Shown here one piece after another: positions 1-9,400 of a stretch of 19,365 nucleotides of DNA; within the stretch, counting starts at the first letter, position 1; each line of letters starts with the position of its first letter. A program made the translations under genes and the position numbers. The notes beneath the pieces were generated by a model. It had not been told where the DNA came from, did not search any database, and worked only from the letters and a program-made list of their open reading frames with translations. The stretch lies in contig JADGJL010000514.1 of NCBI GenBank assembly GCA_027600665.1, positions 1 to 19,365 of the forward strand. The letters run 5' to 3'. The DNA comes from Irineochytrium annulatum. Taxonomy: Eukaryota; Chytridiomycota; Chytridiomycetes; Chytridiales; Chytridiaceae.

Positions 1-821
1 GGGTTGCGAAGACCGCGGGTGGAGCAAAGCAACCTGAAGATCCAATTTCGAAATCGAAGTGTTGACAGTGCTGGACTTGACAACAAAGTCTCGTGACGGC
101 CTTCCGGCGCGTCGCGTCGCGGAAGGCCGTCGTGGGCCCGGCAAACGGAAGTGTGACCGAATGCTTGTCCGGCGCTGGCGCGCCACGACCTGCCGTGATG
201 AGACGGCGTGTTCCCCAGTACAGCACGCTCTCCGGTCGGGACCCTTGCGTGGGCGAACAACATTGACAGGGCGGACTGGCCGGCGGGATGCCCCCAGGAC
301 GCCTTTGGTTGCGTCGGGCCAGCGTCGGAATCGACGCAACTTTTGTTAGCTCGACGACCGCGGTCGTGGCGTGCGATCTCTCCCTCGCTAATGGCAAGCC
401 AAACATCGGAAAATGACTAACAATGGTTTTTTACTTGCCACCAGCGCGCGTGTATGCAGCTTGGATATACGTATTGGCGAGCTCAAAGTCGTGCCTCAAA
501 CCCAAACAAAGACTCTAACCGTCATCCCCTCTCTACAGCTGCAGCCCACCTTTACTCGCAGTGTCGCAAAGGGCCGCGCCGTCACGATCAGAGCGATGCG
601 ACGACGGGCTGCTTGTCTCGTCGGGGACTCAATAATAATATTTGAATGGATGGGAGCAAGATAAAAGGTGAAAAAGAACCTGCCAGTTCGAGTCGCGCGT
701 CACATGTGCGTTGTGCGTTGCCCACACACGCAGCCGTCTCGTCGTGCACTTATCGTTATCCCTGCCGGTTTCCTGTTTTCCTCACCGGCCGGCCGGAGCG
801 TGCGCCTCCCCCTCGACCCAG
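1..821. other. Intergenic / upstream region with no supported gene
   Basis: No open frame here looks like a protein. The frames at 59-349, 208-420, 413-664 and 646-939 are short, mutually overlapping and have no recognisable motif; the one at 59 starts on GTG. The stretch holds a perfect inverted repeat at 95-131 and grades into the promoter of the dehydrogenase gene. It may contain the end or promoter of a gene beyond the left edge, which cannot be judged from here. Confidence 0.5.
95..131. repeat. Perfect 12-bp inverted repeat with 13-nt GC-rich loop
   Basis: The left arm at 95-106 reads gacggccttccg and the right arm at 120-131 is its exact reverse complement. The 13-nt loop at 107-119 is itself CG-rich (gcgcgtcgcgtcg). 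Such a GC-rich stem could form a hairpin in RNA or be a dyad binding site. Its role is unknown, and it lies about 690 bp upstream of the nearest TATA-like box. Confidence 0.7.
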
Positions 822-828
822 TATAAAT
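822..828 (+). promoter_or_regulatory. TATA box of the dehydrogenase gene
   Basis: TATAAAT lies 135 bp before the ATG at 963, in a fitting position for a core promoter with a 5' UTR of roughly 100 nt. This is inference from sequence and spacing only; the transcription start was not located. Confidence 0.55.
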
Positions 829-909
829 TCTCGTGATTTCGTGGTTGGTTTTGAAATCGAATCCAACTTTCAACCACATCGCGATTTCTCCACACTTGTT
901 CACCAACGC

Positions 910-955
910 GAACGACTGAACGAAACTGAACGAAACTGAACTGAACGAAACGAAC
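910..955 (+). repeat. GAAC/GAAAC-rich repeats in the 5' UTR
   Basis: The 10-mer tgaacgaaac occurs at 917-926, 927-936 and 942-951, inside a longer run of GAAC and GAAAC units that ends just before the ATG at 963. On the plus strand the run is poor in T, so it would make an unstructured leader. It could be simple slippage or a leader that favours initiation. Confidence 0.6.
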
Positions 956-962
956 TACCAAC

Positions 963-2784
963 ATGACCATCGTCAACGCCCTCTCCAACATCGCCCAGTC
1001 CGTCATGGGCGACAAGCCCACGAGCGCGCCCGTCGAGCCGAACGTCAAGGAGGGCAAAATGATGAAGGCGCTTGCATGGTTCGGCAAAGAGGACCTGCGT
1101 CTGATTGAGGTGCCGGTGCCGACTATCACGCACGCGAAGGTGAGATCGGATCGGTTGAGATGGCGCGACTATGCGGAACCTGACTTTTTTTTTAAAATTC
1201 TTAGGATGCCATTGTCCGCGTCACGGGCACCACCGTCTGCGGCTCGGACCTTCATCTCCTCCATGGCGACATCATGCAGCTGAAGCAGGTGCGTTGTTGC
1301 TATTTGTGACGCGGGCAGCCGCGCGATGAATGTTAAAACCGTCCTCACTTGGTAGGGCGACATCCTCGGCCACGAGTACATGGGCATTGTCGAGGAGGTC
1401 GGCTCCGAGGTCCACGACATCAAGGTTGGCGACCGCGTCGTCGCTGCCTTCAGCATCGGCTGCGGCTCCTGCCGCTTCTGCCACGACCAGCTATACACCG
1501 AGTGCGACACGACAAACACGAGCTCGGTCATGGAGACGCTTTACGGGCACAAGCTCGGGGGCATCATGGGATACGGGCACTTCGGTGGTGGGTTTGCTGG
1601 AGGGCAGGCCGAGTACGTACGCCACCCGTTTGCCGACACGAACCTGTTCAAGCTTCCCGACGATATCACGGATGAGAAGGCGCTTTACCTGTCGGATATC
1701 GTTTGCACGGCGTACCACGCCGTTGTGGACAGCGGGGCAAAGGAGGGGGAGACTATTGGTATCTGGGGTCTCGGCCGTAAGTTTTTCTTCGATTGAATCC
1801 TCCGACCTTCCTTTTTTCTTAAAACCTAACTTCGTGCTGCTTTAATAGCCATTGGCCTCCACGTTGCCCAGTGGCTGCAGAAGAAGGTGAAGGCCGGCCG
1901 CATCATCGGCATCGACAATGTCCCCTACCGCCTCGAGATGGCCCACAGGCTCTTCGGCGTCGAGACCATCAACTTTGATGAGCACACGGACGTCGTCAAG
2001 CGCATCAAGGAGCTCGTCGGTGACGTCGGGCTTGACCGCTGCATCGACTGCGCCGCGTTCAGGTACGCCAAGTCGATGGCGCACAAGATGCAGAGGTTGA
2101 TGGGCCTCGAGACGGACACGCCCGAGATCTTGAATGAGGAGATCAGGGCCGTCAAGAAGTTTGGGACGATCGCGCTGATTGCCGACTACGCTGGTGTGTG
2201 TTTGTTAAATAAGTTTGGTTCGTATTTTTCGAAGCTAACTAAACGTTTCACGAACAGCCACCACCAACGGCCTCCTCATTGGCGCCGTCATGGAGAAAGG
2301 CATTCGCTTGATCGGCTGCGGCCAGGCCCCCGTCCAAAAGTACATGAAGGAGTGCATCGAGATGATCCGCGACGGCACCTTTGACCCTACGACGATCGTG
2401 ACGCACCGCTTCCGCCTCGAGCAGATCCCGGATGTCTACCGCAGGTTCGATAGGAAGGAGGCCGGCATCATCAAGGTGTTCCTCGAGACGCGCTTCTCGA
2501 ACCCTCCCTCGGAGGGCTGTCCCAAGTGCGAGGACGTGAACACGATCAACATGAAGAAGCTGAGCCTCGACGACAAGGACGAGAAGGCTGAGGATGTCAA
2601 AAAGCCGTCGAAGCAGGTCGACGAGGCGAGCACCGCTAAGCCCGTGGCGGCGCTGGACAAGTCCGGGCAGGAGGTGAATGTCGATGAGAGCCACAAATTG
2701 CTCGGACACAAGATTCGTTTGGGCAGGGCGATGGCGCCGAAGGGCGCGAACGAGAGCTCGGGCACGTCGCACCAGACGGTGTAG
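963..2784 (+). CDS. Zinc-dependent alcohol dehydrogenase, formaldehyde-dehydrogenase-like (517 aa, 5 exons)
   Basis: A medium-chain NAD(P)-dependent dehydrogenase, probably cytosolic, expected to oxidise an alcohol or aldehyde adduct. Exons are 963-1139, 1205-1288, 1356-1776, 1849-2193 and 2258-2784; the phases join exactly. Catalytic zinc ligands are seen as C71 (VCGSD) and H93-E94 (GHE). The structural zinc lobe has C123, C126, C129 and C137 with the family spacing. The Rossmann motif GLGPIG is at 225-230, with its proline codon split by intron 3. The LYLSDIVCTAYHAV stretch and overall order resemble the FDH-like subgroup, which often runs near 390-400 residues. The extra length is mostly a hydrophilic, Lys/Glu/Asp-rich C-terminal tail from about residue 420, with a CPKC motif near its start. 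The start codon is chosen because it follows a TATA box and exon 1 leads directly into the ADH fold. The family is firm; the substrate is not. Confidence 0.93.
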
Positions 2785-3141
2785 AGGGTTGAGGGGATCG
2801 GTTTATGAAGGGTAAGGTGAATATGGTGTTGGATGGTGCCTTGTATGATATTCGTAGCGATTTATGGTTGCCATTTTGGTTATCTTCTTTGTGCATATGC
2901 TAGCTGGCTTGTATGCTTGTTTGTTTGCCTTTTGCCTGTTTTTCTGGCGCGCGGCGCCAAGTGTAACATAAGGAGCAGGGTATTAGAAAAGCTGTGGTAA
3001 ATACCACCCAATATTATCTATATCTGTTGATTGGCGTCATATGTGAGTTAAGTTCGCGCAACCCTTGCGTTGATATAGATGATAACGACCAAGGTAGAAG
3101 TAGAGGATGAGTAATTTACGCAGGCGTCAGTCATATTTGCC
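2785..3141. other. Intergenic region between dehydrogenase and riboside kinase
   Basis: This 357-nt stretch should hold the 3' UTR of the dehydrogenase and the promoter of the next gene. A small GC hairpin (arms tggcgc 2945-2950 and gcgcca 2954-2959, 3-nt loop) lies in it. No AATAAA and no convincing open frame were seen. Confidence 0.5.
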
Positions 3142-4228
3142 ATGACAGTCATGTCACCAAGGCTGAGGTCAATTTCGCTGCCAGTGCATTCGACATTCGA
3201 CGACGATATGAATAGCGAAAATGATAACAACGATAAAAGGGCACACCGGAAGCTTATTATCGCCGTCGGTGGCCCCAGCTGTAGCGGGAAGTCGACTTTA
3301 ACTGAATGGCTCGCGAAAATCTTGGACTGCCATATCATTCATCAGGTAGTTATTTTTGCAAACGATTTCGTGACCTGTTCGCTGTTTCGTTCCCGGCAAC
3401 TTTCCTTTCTTTTCTACATTCAGAGTCCAGATCATTTTTGCTTTCCTGCATGCCGAATTTATCATTCATTACTCTTACCCATCTGCTGCACAGGATGTTT
3501 TTTACAAGACCGACGCCGATGTCCCCGTCATCAACTCCGTCCAAGACTGGGACTGCCCAGCCTCGATCGACATGCCCTCCTTCCTCCGCACGCTCCACAA
3601 CCCTCCACCAGAATCCATCCTACTCCATGAGAACCGCTCCGCTATCAACCCCTCCGACGTCCGCCCGGAAACCCTCGCCCGCCTCACGCGCCTCGCATCC
3701 ACCCTCCCCACACGCGACCGCTGCACGCTCCACCTCGTCGACGGCTTCCTCCTCTACGACGATCCCGCTATCATCGCCTCCTACGACGTCCGTCTCTTCC
3801 TCTCGGCCTCGTTCGAAGCCCTGCGGGACCGTCGCGCCGCCAGGAAGGGTTACGTCACCCTGGAAGGGTTCTGGAAGGACCCGCCGAACTACTTTGAGGA
3901 GTTTGTGTGGCCCGCGTATGAGCGGTACAACGCCCGCATACTTGGCGCGATCAAGAGAGAGGGTGGTGATGGCGCGGAGGAGGTCGTGCTGAGGGAGGAG
4001 GATATGAAGGTGGACCCGGAGGAGGTCGGGAAACCTGGGAGGAATTATGTGATTAAGGAGGAGGGGAATGCACCGAGCAAGCCGGTGAAGGACGATGCGA
4101 CGGCAGGGAGAGGCGTTTATGTGCTGGATTCGGCAAAGATCGGGGTGGAGGAGATGGTCGTGGCGTCTGTGGAGTATATCGTTTCTCGGGTGCAGGCGAT
4201 CATGGAGGATTCGGCGGCTGCGCCGTGA
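3142..4228 (+). CDS. NRK1: Nicotinamide riboside kinase (NRK1-like, 312 aa, 2 exons)
   Basis: Phosphorylates nicotinamide riboside to NMN using ATP, a step of NAD salvage. Exons are 3142-3345 and 3494-4228, separated by a 148-nt intron at phase 0. The Walker A loop GPSCSGKS is at residues 44-51. The splice creates HQDVFYK, matching the family's QDDFFK segment with the catalytic Asp (D69), followed by WDCPASIDM, LVDGFLLYDD and a lid-like RDRRAARKGY. The segment DPPNYFEEFVWPAYERY matches the NRK C-terminal signature (PGYF..HVWP.Y). The protein is longer than typical NRKs (about 200-240 residues). It has a 36-residue N-terminal extension and an acidic insertion at about 235-285 before the final helix. 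In-frame ATGs at 3142, 3151 and 3208 are all possible starts; 3208 would give 290 residues. The gene follows the dehydrogenase on the same strand. Confidence 0.92.
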
Positions 4229-5091
4229 ACCGTTGTAAACATTTCTTTTTAGTCTTCGAGCTATGGTGCATCAAGTGAGAGGCCTGACCAGGCAATAAAT
4301 TCAGGAATTCTACCTGTACTTGTTCGTCTGGCGCTCCAAATGACCTATTGCTCGTCGGCATAAGGACATGGAAATTTGCCGCTGCGAAAGAACAATAGTA
4401 CTGGCTGGCGTGATGCATCTGAATATAAGGAAGCTCCGGGAAAGGATTGTACGAAAGAAAGACGCTTTCAAGGAGAACAACATAAGAGTGCCAGAGTTTA
4501 ATTGAGCTTTTTTCAGTACTGATCTGGAGAAGACGATAGCATTCCGAGACACCTCGACACTGTTGCCATTTGATGCTGCGCAGCGGACACTGTTGGCGGA
4601 GGAATAGTCACGCTGGTTCAAGTCATCGTAGTTAACCAGTGTTGGCTTAGGCGTTGAAATAACGTGGGCAGTCGACGGCGCATCGATGCACGCAGAGTAT
4701 GGGCTGGGCGCGCGTTCAGCGTAATAATCACAGCCCGTGGGGTCGCGCGGCTGAGAATGTTGATGAGCGCTCAGGATAACTAGCCGGGACTCCGGTGGCT
4801 GTAGGGTTGCAGCGCATGCAAATACATGGGCGCGCACTGTTGACTAGTGATGGCGTTGCTGGTGCTAGGCACCGCGGCACCATCTTGGACCCCAACGATC
4901 CCAGCCTACCGGCACGCATAATTCATTATTCGCGTTTTAAGGTCACGAATTCAGTTAGAGCCCCGAGTCCGCCAAATCTGCCTCACGAAATGATCGGGGA
5001 CCTGGATGCAAAGGGGTCGGTACTGGCCAAGTTAGTTGTGACAGTCCCTTCCACACGATTTCTGGTCGTTCCCCCGAATAACGCGTCACGA
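4229..5091. other. Intergenic region between riboside kinase and cyclin
   Basis: This is the 3' region of the kinase and promoter DNA of the cyclin. An AATAAA lies at 4294. A 175-codon minus-strand frame (4310-4837) opens on GTG, has no motif, and is not supported. The plus-strand frame open from 4795 is the upstream extension of the cyclin frame. I see no gene in it. Confidence 0.5.
4294..4299 (+). terminator. Candidate polyadenylation signal of the riboside kinase gene
   Basis: AATAAA occurs 66 nt after the stop codon that ends at 4228, in a fitting position for 3'-end processing. The cleavage site was not identified. Confidence 0.45.
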
Positions 5092-5098
5092 TATAAAG
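5092..5098 (+). promoter_or_regulatory. TATA box of the cyclin gene
   Basis: TATAAAG lies 72 bp before the ATG at 5170. It sits inside the open frame that extends upstream to 4795, which argues that translation starts at 5170 and not at the upstream Met codons. Confidence 0.5.
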
Positions 5099-5169
5099 AT
5101 GCTGTAGCCACGAGGGCTCTCGCCATCGCCGCCCCTTACTCCCTCCCACGACTTCCCGCAACACCCCCA

Positions 5170-5901
5170 ATGGCTTCCGCGACGTCTTCCCCAACCGGCC
5201 TCGAGGCATTCGCGTCGACTGCCCACATTACTGACGAGCTCTCGGCCTTCGTCTCCTCCTACGCCCTCAGACTCTGGCACAACCCCACCTCCGTCCCCAT
5301 CCACAACCACTACCGCCGTCGCTACACCCACATCACGCCGCCCTTCCTCGCGTCCCCCCCCTTTGCCCAAGCGCCGCAGGATTTCTCCGTCTGGGTCCAC
5401 CGCGTCCTGACGTCCTCCAAGATCCCGACGTCCATCCTCTTCCTCGCCCTCTCCCTCATCCACCGCCTCCGAACGGCCCTCTCCACAGCGCCCGCGCCCG
5501 GCACGGAGTTCATCGCCTTCACGACCGCGCTGATGCTGGCCATGAAGACCCCCACCGGAGCCGACAACACGTACTCTAACGCCGGGTGGGAGACCATCTC
5601 CAAGGTGCCCGTGCACCTCCTGAACGCCATGGAGATCCACTTTGTCGTCGCGCTCCAGTTCGACCTTTGGGTCCTTGAGCCAGATTATCTCCGGTGGTTG
5701 AGATGCGTAGAGGGCGCCGCTGTCGAGCACCGACGAACTCGCTCGGCGTCCCTCGTGGACGCGTCTCGCTACCACCGCGTCATGCCGCCGCCTCTGGACG
5801 TGCCACCAGCCCGCAACATCACCCACCCTTCCTACAGCAACCAGTACTTGAGTCCACCAACTAGCACACAAGGCAGTCCTTCCGTTAGCTCGTATATATA
5901 G
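5170..5901 (+). CDS. PHO80/PCL-type cyclin (243 aa, single exon)
   Basis: A regulatory partner of a Pho85/Cdk5-type kinase by family; the kinase is not in the window. The cyclin fold covers about residues 60-180. It begins with FSVWVHRVL (from 72), then an I-x-L-A-L-S-L-I-x-R-L helix, the stretch GTEFIAFTTALMLAMK, the motif TYSNAGWE, and LNAMEIHFVVAL followed by DYLRW. The order F..WV..VL / ALMLA.K / D.TYSN..W / N.ME..F is the pattern of fungal PCL and PHO80 cyclins. Residues 1-60 and the Ser/Pro-rich tail after about 185 look disordered; the tail has several SP and TP pairs. The frame stays open upstream to 4795, but codon bias turns C-rich only from 5170, and a TATA box precedes it. The 3' end faces the 3' end of the ABC transporter gene. 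Confidence 0.85.
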   Translation: MASATSSPTGLEAFASTAHITDELSAFVSSYALRLWHNPTSVPIHNHYRRRYTHITPPFLASPPFAQAPQDFSVWVHRVLTSSKIPTSILFLALSLIHRLRTALSTAPAPGTEFIAFTTALMLAMKTPTGADNTYSNAGWETISKVPVHLLNAMEIHFVVALQFDLWVLEPDYLRWLRCVEGAAVEHRRTRSASLVDASRYHRVMPPPLDVPPARNITHPSYSNQYLSPPTSTQGSPSVSSYI

Positions 5902-6455
5902 AGCTTTCCCTTATCCTATTCTTCCACATCCCAGCCGATTATTTATACACACGCTCCCTTTCCCCGCGACCTATTTGTACTTTTTATAAGCGTGTTAATG
6001 TGTTTAAGTTATAATATACATGTGTTGAAAGTTGATAAGTTTACAACCACACTCGGAAACCTCGCGTCGTTTCTTGCATCTGATCATCGAAAGGCAATTG
6101 ACGAAACCTTGCTGGTATGGCAACGCGCATAGAAGTCGGTATATTCAGGCTCCTTAGTACCCGTAATTTGGCAATACAGTCACTCTGTATGTATTCCCTG
6201 CCTGCTGCAAGGTGAGCCTGACGCCCAAACTGCAACAAATCCGACAAACTATTAAAAATGTAGGAAGATATATAGGGAAACAACACTATTGCTATTAAGT
6301 GCAGGGGTGGTGTATACACTGCCCACCATGTGCAGATACCCGACAAATACAGAATAGAAATAAAGAAGGTAGAGAGAGAGAGTAAGTAAAAACACAAGAA
6401 ATCTGAGAGAGGGATTCCAGGGGGGGAGGGTAAATAGTGAGCTCGTAAAAACATT
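5902..6455. other. Shared 3' region of convergent cyclin and ABC transporter genes
   Basis: This 554-nt AT-richer stretch lies between two stop codons on opposite strands. It carries a short GA run near 6371-6384 and a run of G near 6419-6426. The minus-strand frame 6041-6487 overlaps the end of the ABC gene and has no recognisable motif. No gene is supported. Confidence 0.5.
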
Positions 6456-9400
6456 CTATTCGTTGGCCGCGTCTCCACCACCGCCAAAGAGATGCTCGAG
6501 ACTTCTCGGCATCACCGGTCCCGTCGGCCTCCGTGACCCGGGAAGACTGCTCGGATCCAGATGCCCCCCAGGGCCCGAGTGCGCGGAGCCGAGCGTCGAA
6601 ACGGACGAGCGCGAGTCGTACGAGGATGAAGACGGGACGGCTGGGTTCAGGGTGGGACTGCTGCCACCGGCGACACCGGGGGTCGGGGACGTAGGCCTGC
6701 TAATCCCGTTGGCGGTCGGCGCCATCATCGAGCCGTTGGATGATGTCATCCCGTTGCCATTACCGTTCTGATTGTTCCCGCCGATCGTGGATACGCTCAA
6801 ACGGGGCTTCCCGTTCGAGGGCGACACAGCGGTCGAGGTCGAATTCGAAGAAACGCCGGCCTTTTGGGCGCCGCCAGCTGCCTTCGTGGCCGCAATCTGG
6901 CGCAGCTTCGCGAAGTCGATGTCACCCGTTTGGCTGACCATAAGGGAGAACTTCGAGCGTGGGTTGTCGAGGAGCCGCAACGGGGAGTCGAACTCGACGA
7001 TCTTGCCATGCTCCATAACGATGATGCGGTCCGCTTGGGCGATCATGCGGAAGCGAGAGGCGAGCACAATAACGGTCGCGTGCTCGAAGTTCTCGCGAAT
7101 CGTCGATTGGATGAGGGCATCGGTATCGTTATCGGCCGCAATTGTAGGCTCTGTAGTAACACGTTGTAAGCAAGCGGCTAACCATTTACACCTTGTTAAA
7201 AAACGCACCATCAAACACAACGATTCGCGTTTTCATCAAAATCGCTCTGGCAACGCAGAACAATTGTCGCTCGGCTAACGTGAAGGTCCTCCCGTTTTCA
7301 ACGATGGGAGTGTCAAGCTTTAGGGGCATCTCCTCTATCTTCGCACCAAGGTGGACGTCCCTGACGGCCTTCCACACCTCCTCATCGGACCGCGAGTCGA
7401 AAGGGTCTAAATTTGACCGAATCGTGCCAGTGAGAAGAACCGGCTCCTGCGGGATGACTGCAACGCGGCTTCGAAGGTCCGACAGACCCACGGTGCTGGT
7501 GTCGACACCGTCGATGAAAATGTCGCCTTCGACGTGCTCAACGATCCTCAAGAGCGCAACTAGGAAGCAGGTGAATACAACGACAAAACAACGCGTTGAA
7601 TTGCAAGCGCTCACCAAGCAGCGTCGTCTTTCCCGATCCCGACCGCCCGACGATACCAATCTTCTCGCCGGGTGCGATTTTGAACGAAACCGACTTAAGC
7701 ACCGCAACACCGTACTGATGATATCTAACAGTGACCTGCTTGAATTCGATCTTTACAAGAGTCAGAATAAGGATTAATAATATTGAAGACAATAGAATTA
7801 CTCACCAATCCCCGTAAAGGCCAGTCGACGGGTGGCCGCGCGTTCGGCATAATCTCTGGCGCCTCCGTCGGCACGTGCTCGGTAAAGTTGACAACCGACG
7901 CAACGCTCGACATTCCGATGTGAACATCGCCGCCCACGCGGACGAGCCATTGGACAAAGAGAAGGAGCTGGAGGACGTTTGACACAGCAACGCCGGCGAC
8001 CGAAGATGAGATCGCAGGGTCGCCGGCCACGATAGCGGCAGCGAGGTAAATGGCCAGTGAAGAGATCAGGTCGAGGTACAAGGCCTGTAGGGTCCGAATG
8101 AGCATGAGAGAATACAGAGCCTTGTGGTCGGCGTCGATCAAAATGCGGTTAAAAGCGTCGAAGCGATCCTGAGCCGAGTAAAGCCGAATGCTAAAAAGGC
8201 CCTCAAGGGTCGTTGAAAGGTGGCTGAACATAGGGGCCTTGTTTGCCGCTGAAGGAAAAATTTAGCGTCCAGGCACTTAAGGCAATACACGCACCTTCCA
8301 AGCTTCTCAGCTTTTTCTCCGCCTGTCCACACTTCGTTACAAGCACGTACGCCAGGATGAAGTACACTGGTAGCGTGAGCGAGAACCATGGCACCAACGC
8401 CGAGACAAGGATAAGGGTCCCAAGCGGGATAGGTGCGAACGAAAGTGCCTGGAGCGTTACATCTGGAAGACTATCGTCCACCAGAAAAAGATGCCTCGCG
8501 AAGTTTGACAAGATCTGGCCGAGCGGCGTGATATCGTAGAACGACATCGGCGCACGAAGAACTCGGCGAAGACACCGCTCATGAAGTGTGGTGCTCTTCT
8601 TCAGTACCGACTGAGAGAAAAGCGTGCCTCGGAAGAAGACACCGAGGGCGATTGCCGTCGTTAACGCTCCATAGATGCCAAGGTAGAACTCGACCGAGTG
8701 ATTACGACGCTCGACAAGGTAGATCAACCACACATCTGAAACACATTGCGTAAGTCTACACCTCAGAACCTAGCTGAATACATACCGCTGAAGAATCGGA
8801 TTCCATGGACGAGGAAAAACATTATCACGACTAGAATCCCAATAATGCGGCCATAGCCTTCCCTCAAATACATGAAATAAGCACTTGTCGGCCCAGTCGA
8901 CCGCGTAACAATGCCCTTGTCCCCCTCAATTGGGGACCCGTTAAATCCGTGCGCGCTGTGAACCGTAAGCTGGTTCGCCTCGATCGTCCGCGTCACCGGG
9001 TCTTGGTTTGGGAAGTTCGCTGGCGGACGCGTCGAGTTCCCCGTCAAGACCGACAGCTGATTCCGCTCAATCATCTTTGAAATCGTGCGCTCGTTCAGCT
9101 GCGCGTTCTGAATTGATTGCTGGTTTAAAGCCATGAGTGCTCTAATCGTCAGCTGGTTCGCATTCTCAGTGTCGTTGCCGCCGGGGATCGTCGTTACGCT
9201 CGCCAGCTCAATCGGGTCCGGCATGATTACGTCTGCTGTCGCCAGCGGGGACGGCTTATGTTGGTATGCGTGCCGCATCTGCGCGAAGGGGGACCGTATG
9301 GCGGTCGTCGTCGTCTTCGGAGACTGTTCAGCAATGCGGTTTGCGACTGCCGAAACGGGCGACAACGGGTACGAGGATGGTAAGGATTGCCGAACGCTAT

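Noticed and set aside
963..4228. Functional NAD gene cluster of dehydrogenase and riboside kinase
   Set aside because: Two adjacent genes with separate promoters; NAD use by a dehydrogenase is too general to infer a pathway.
4310..4837. 175-codon minus-strand frame between kinase and cyclin
   Set aside because: Opens on GTG, has no motif or coding bias, and overlaps the expected 3' region and promoter.
4795..5169. Cyclin N-terminus beginning at the upstream start 4795
   Set aside because: Codon bias is absent before 5170 and a TATA box lies at 5092 inside this stretch, so it is most likely promoter.
5086..5871. 261-codon minus-strand frame over the cyclin gene
   Set aside because: Gly/Arg/Val/Glu-rich shadow of a GC-biased plus-strand gene; no independent motif.
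7186..7220. Apparent loss of the NBD2 catalytic Glu (FDGAFF in the unspliced frame)
   Set aside because: A good GTGCGT donor lies right after gat-g; joining to 7150 gives FDEPTIAAD in frame, so the Glu is present.
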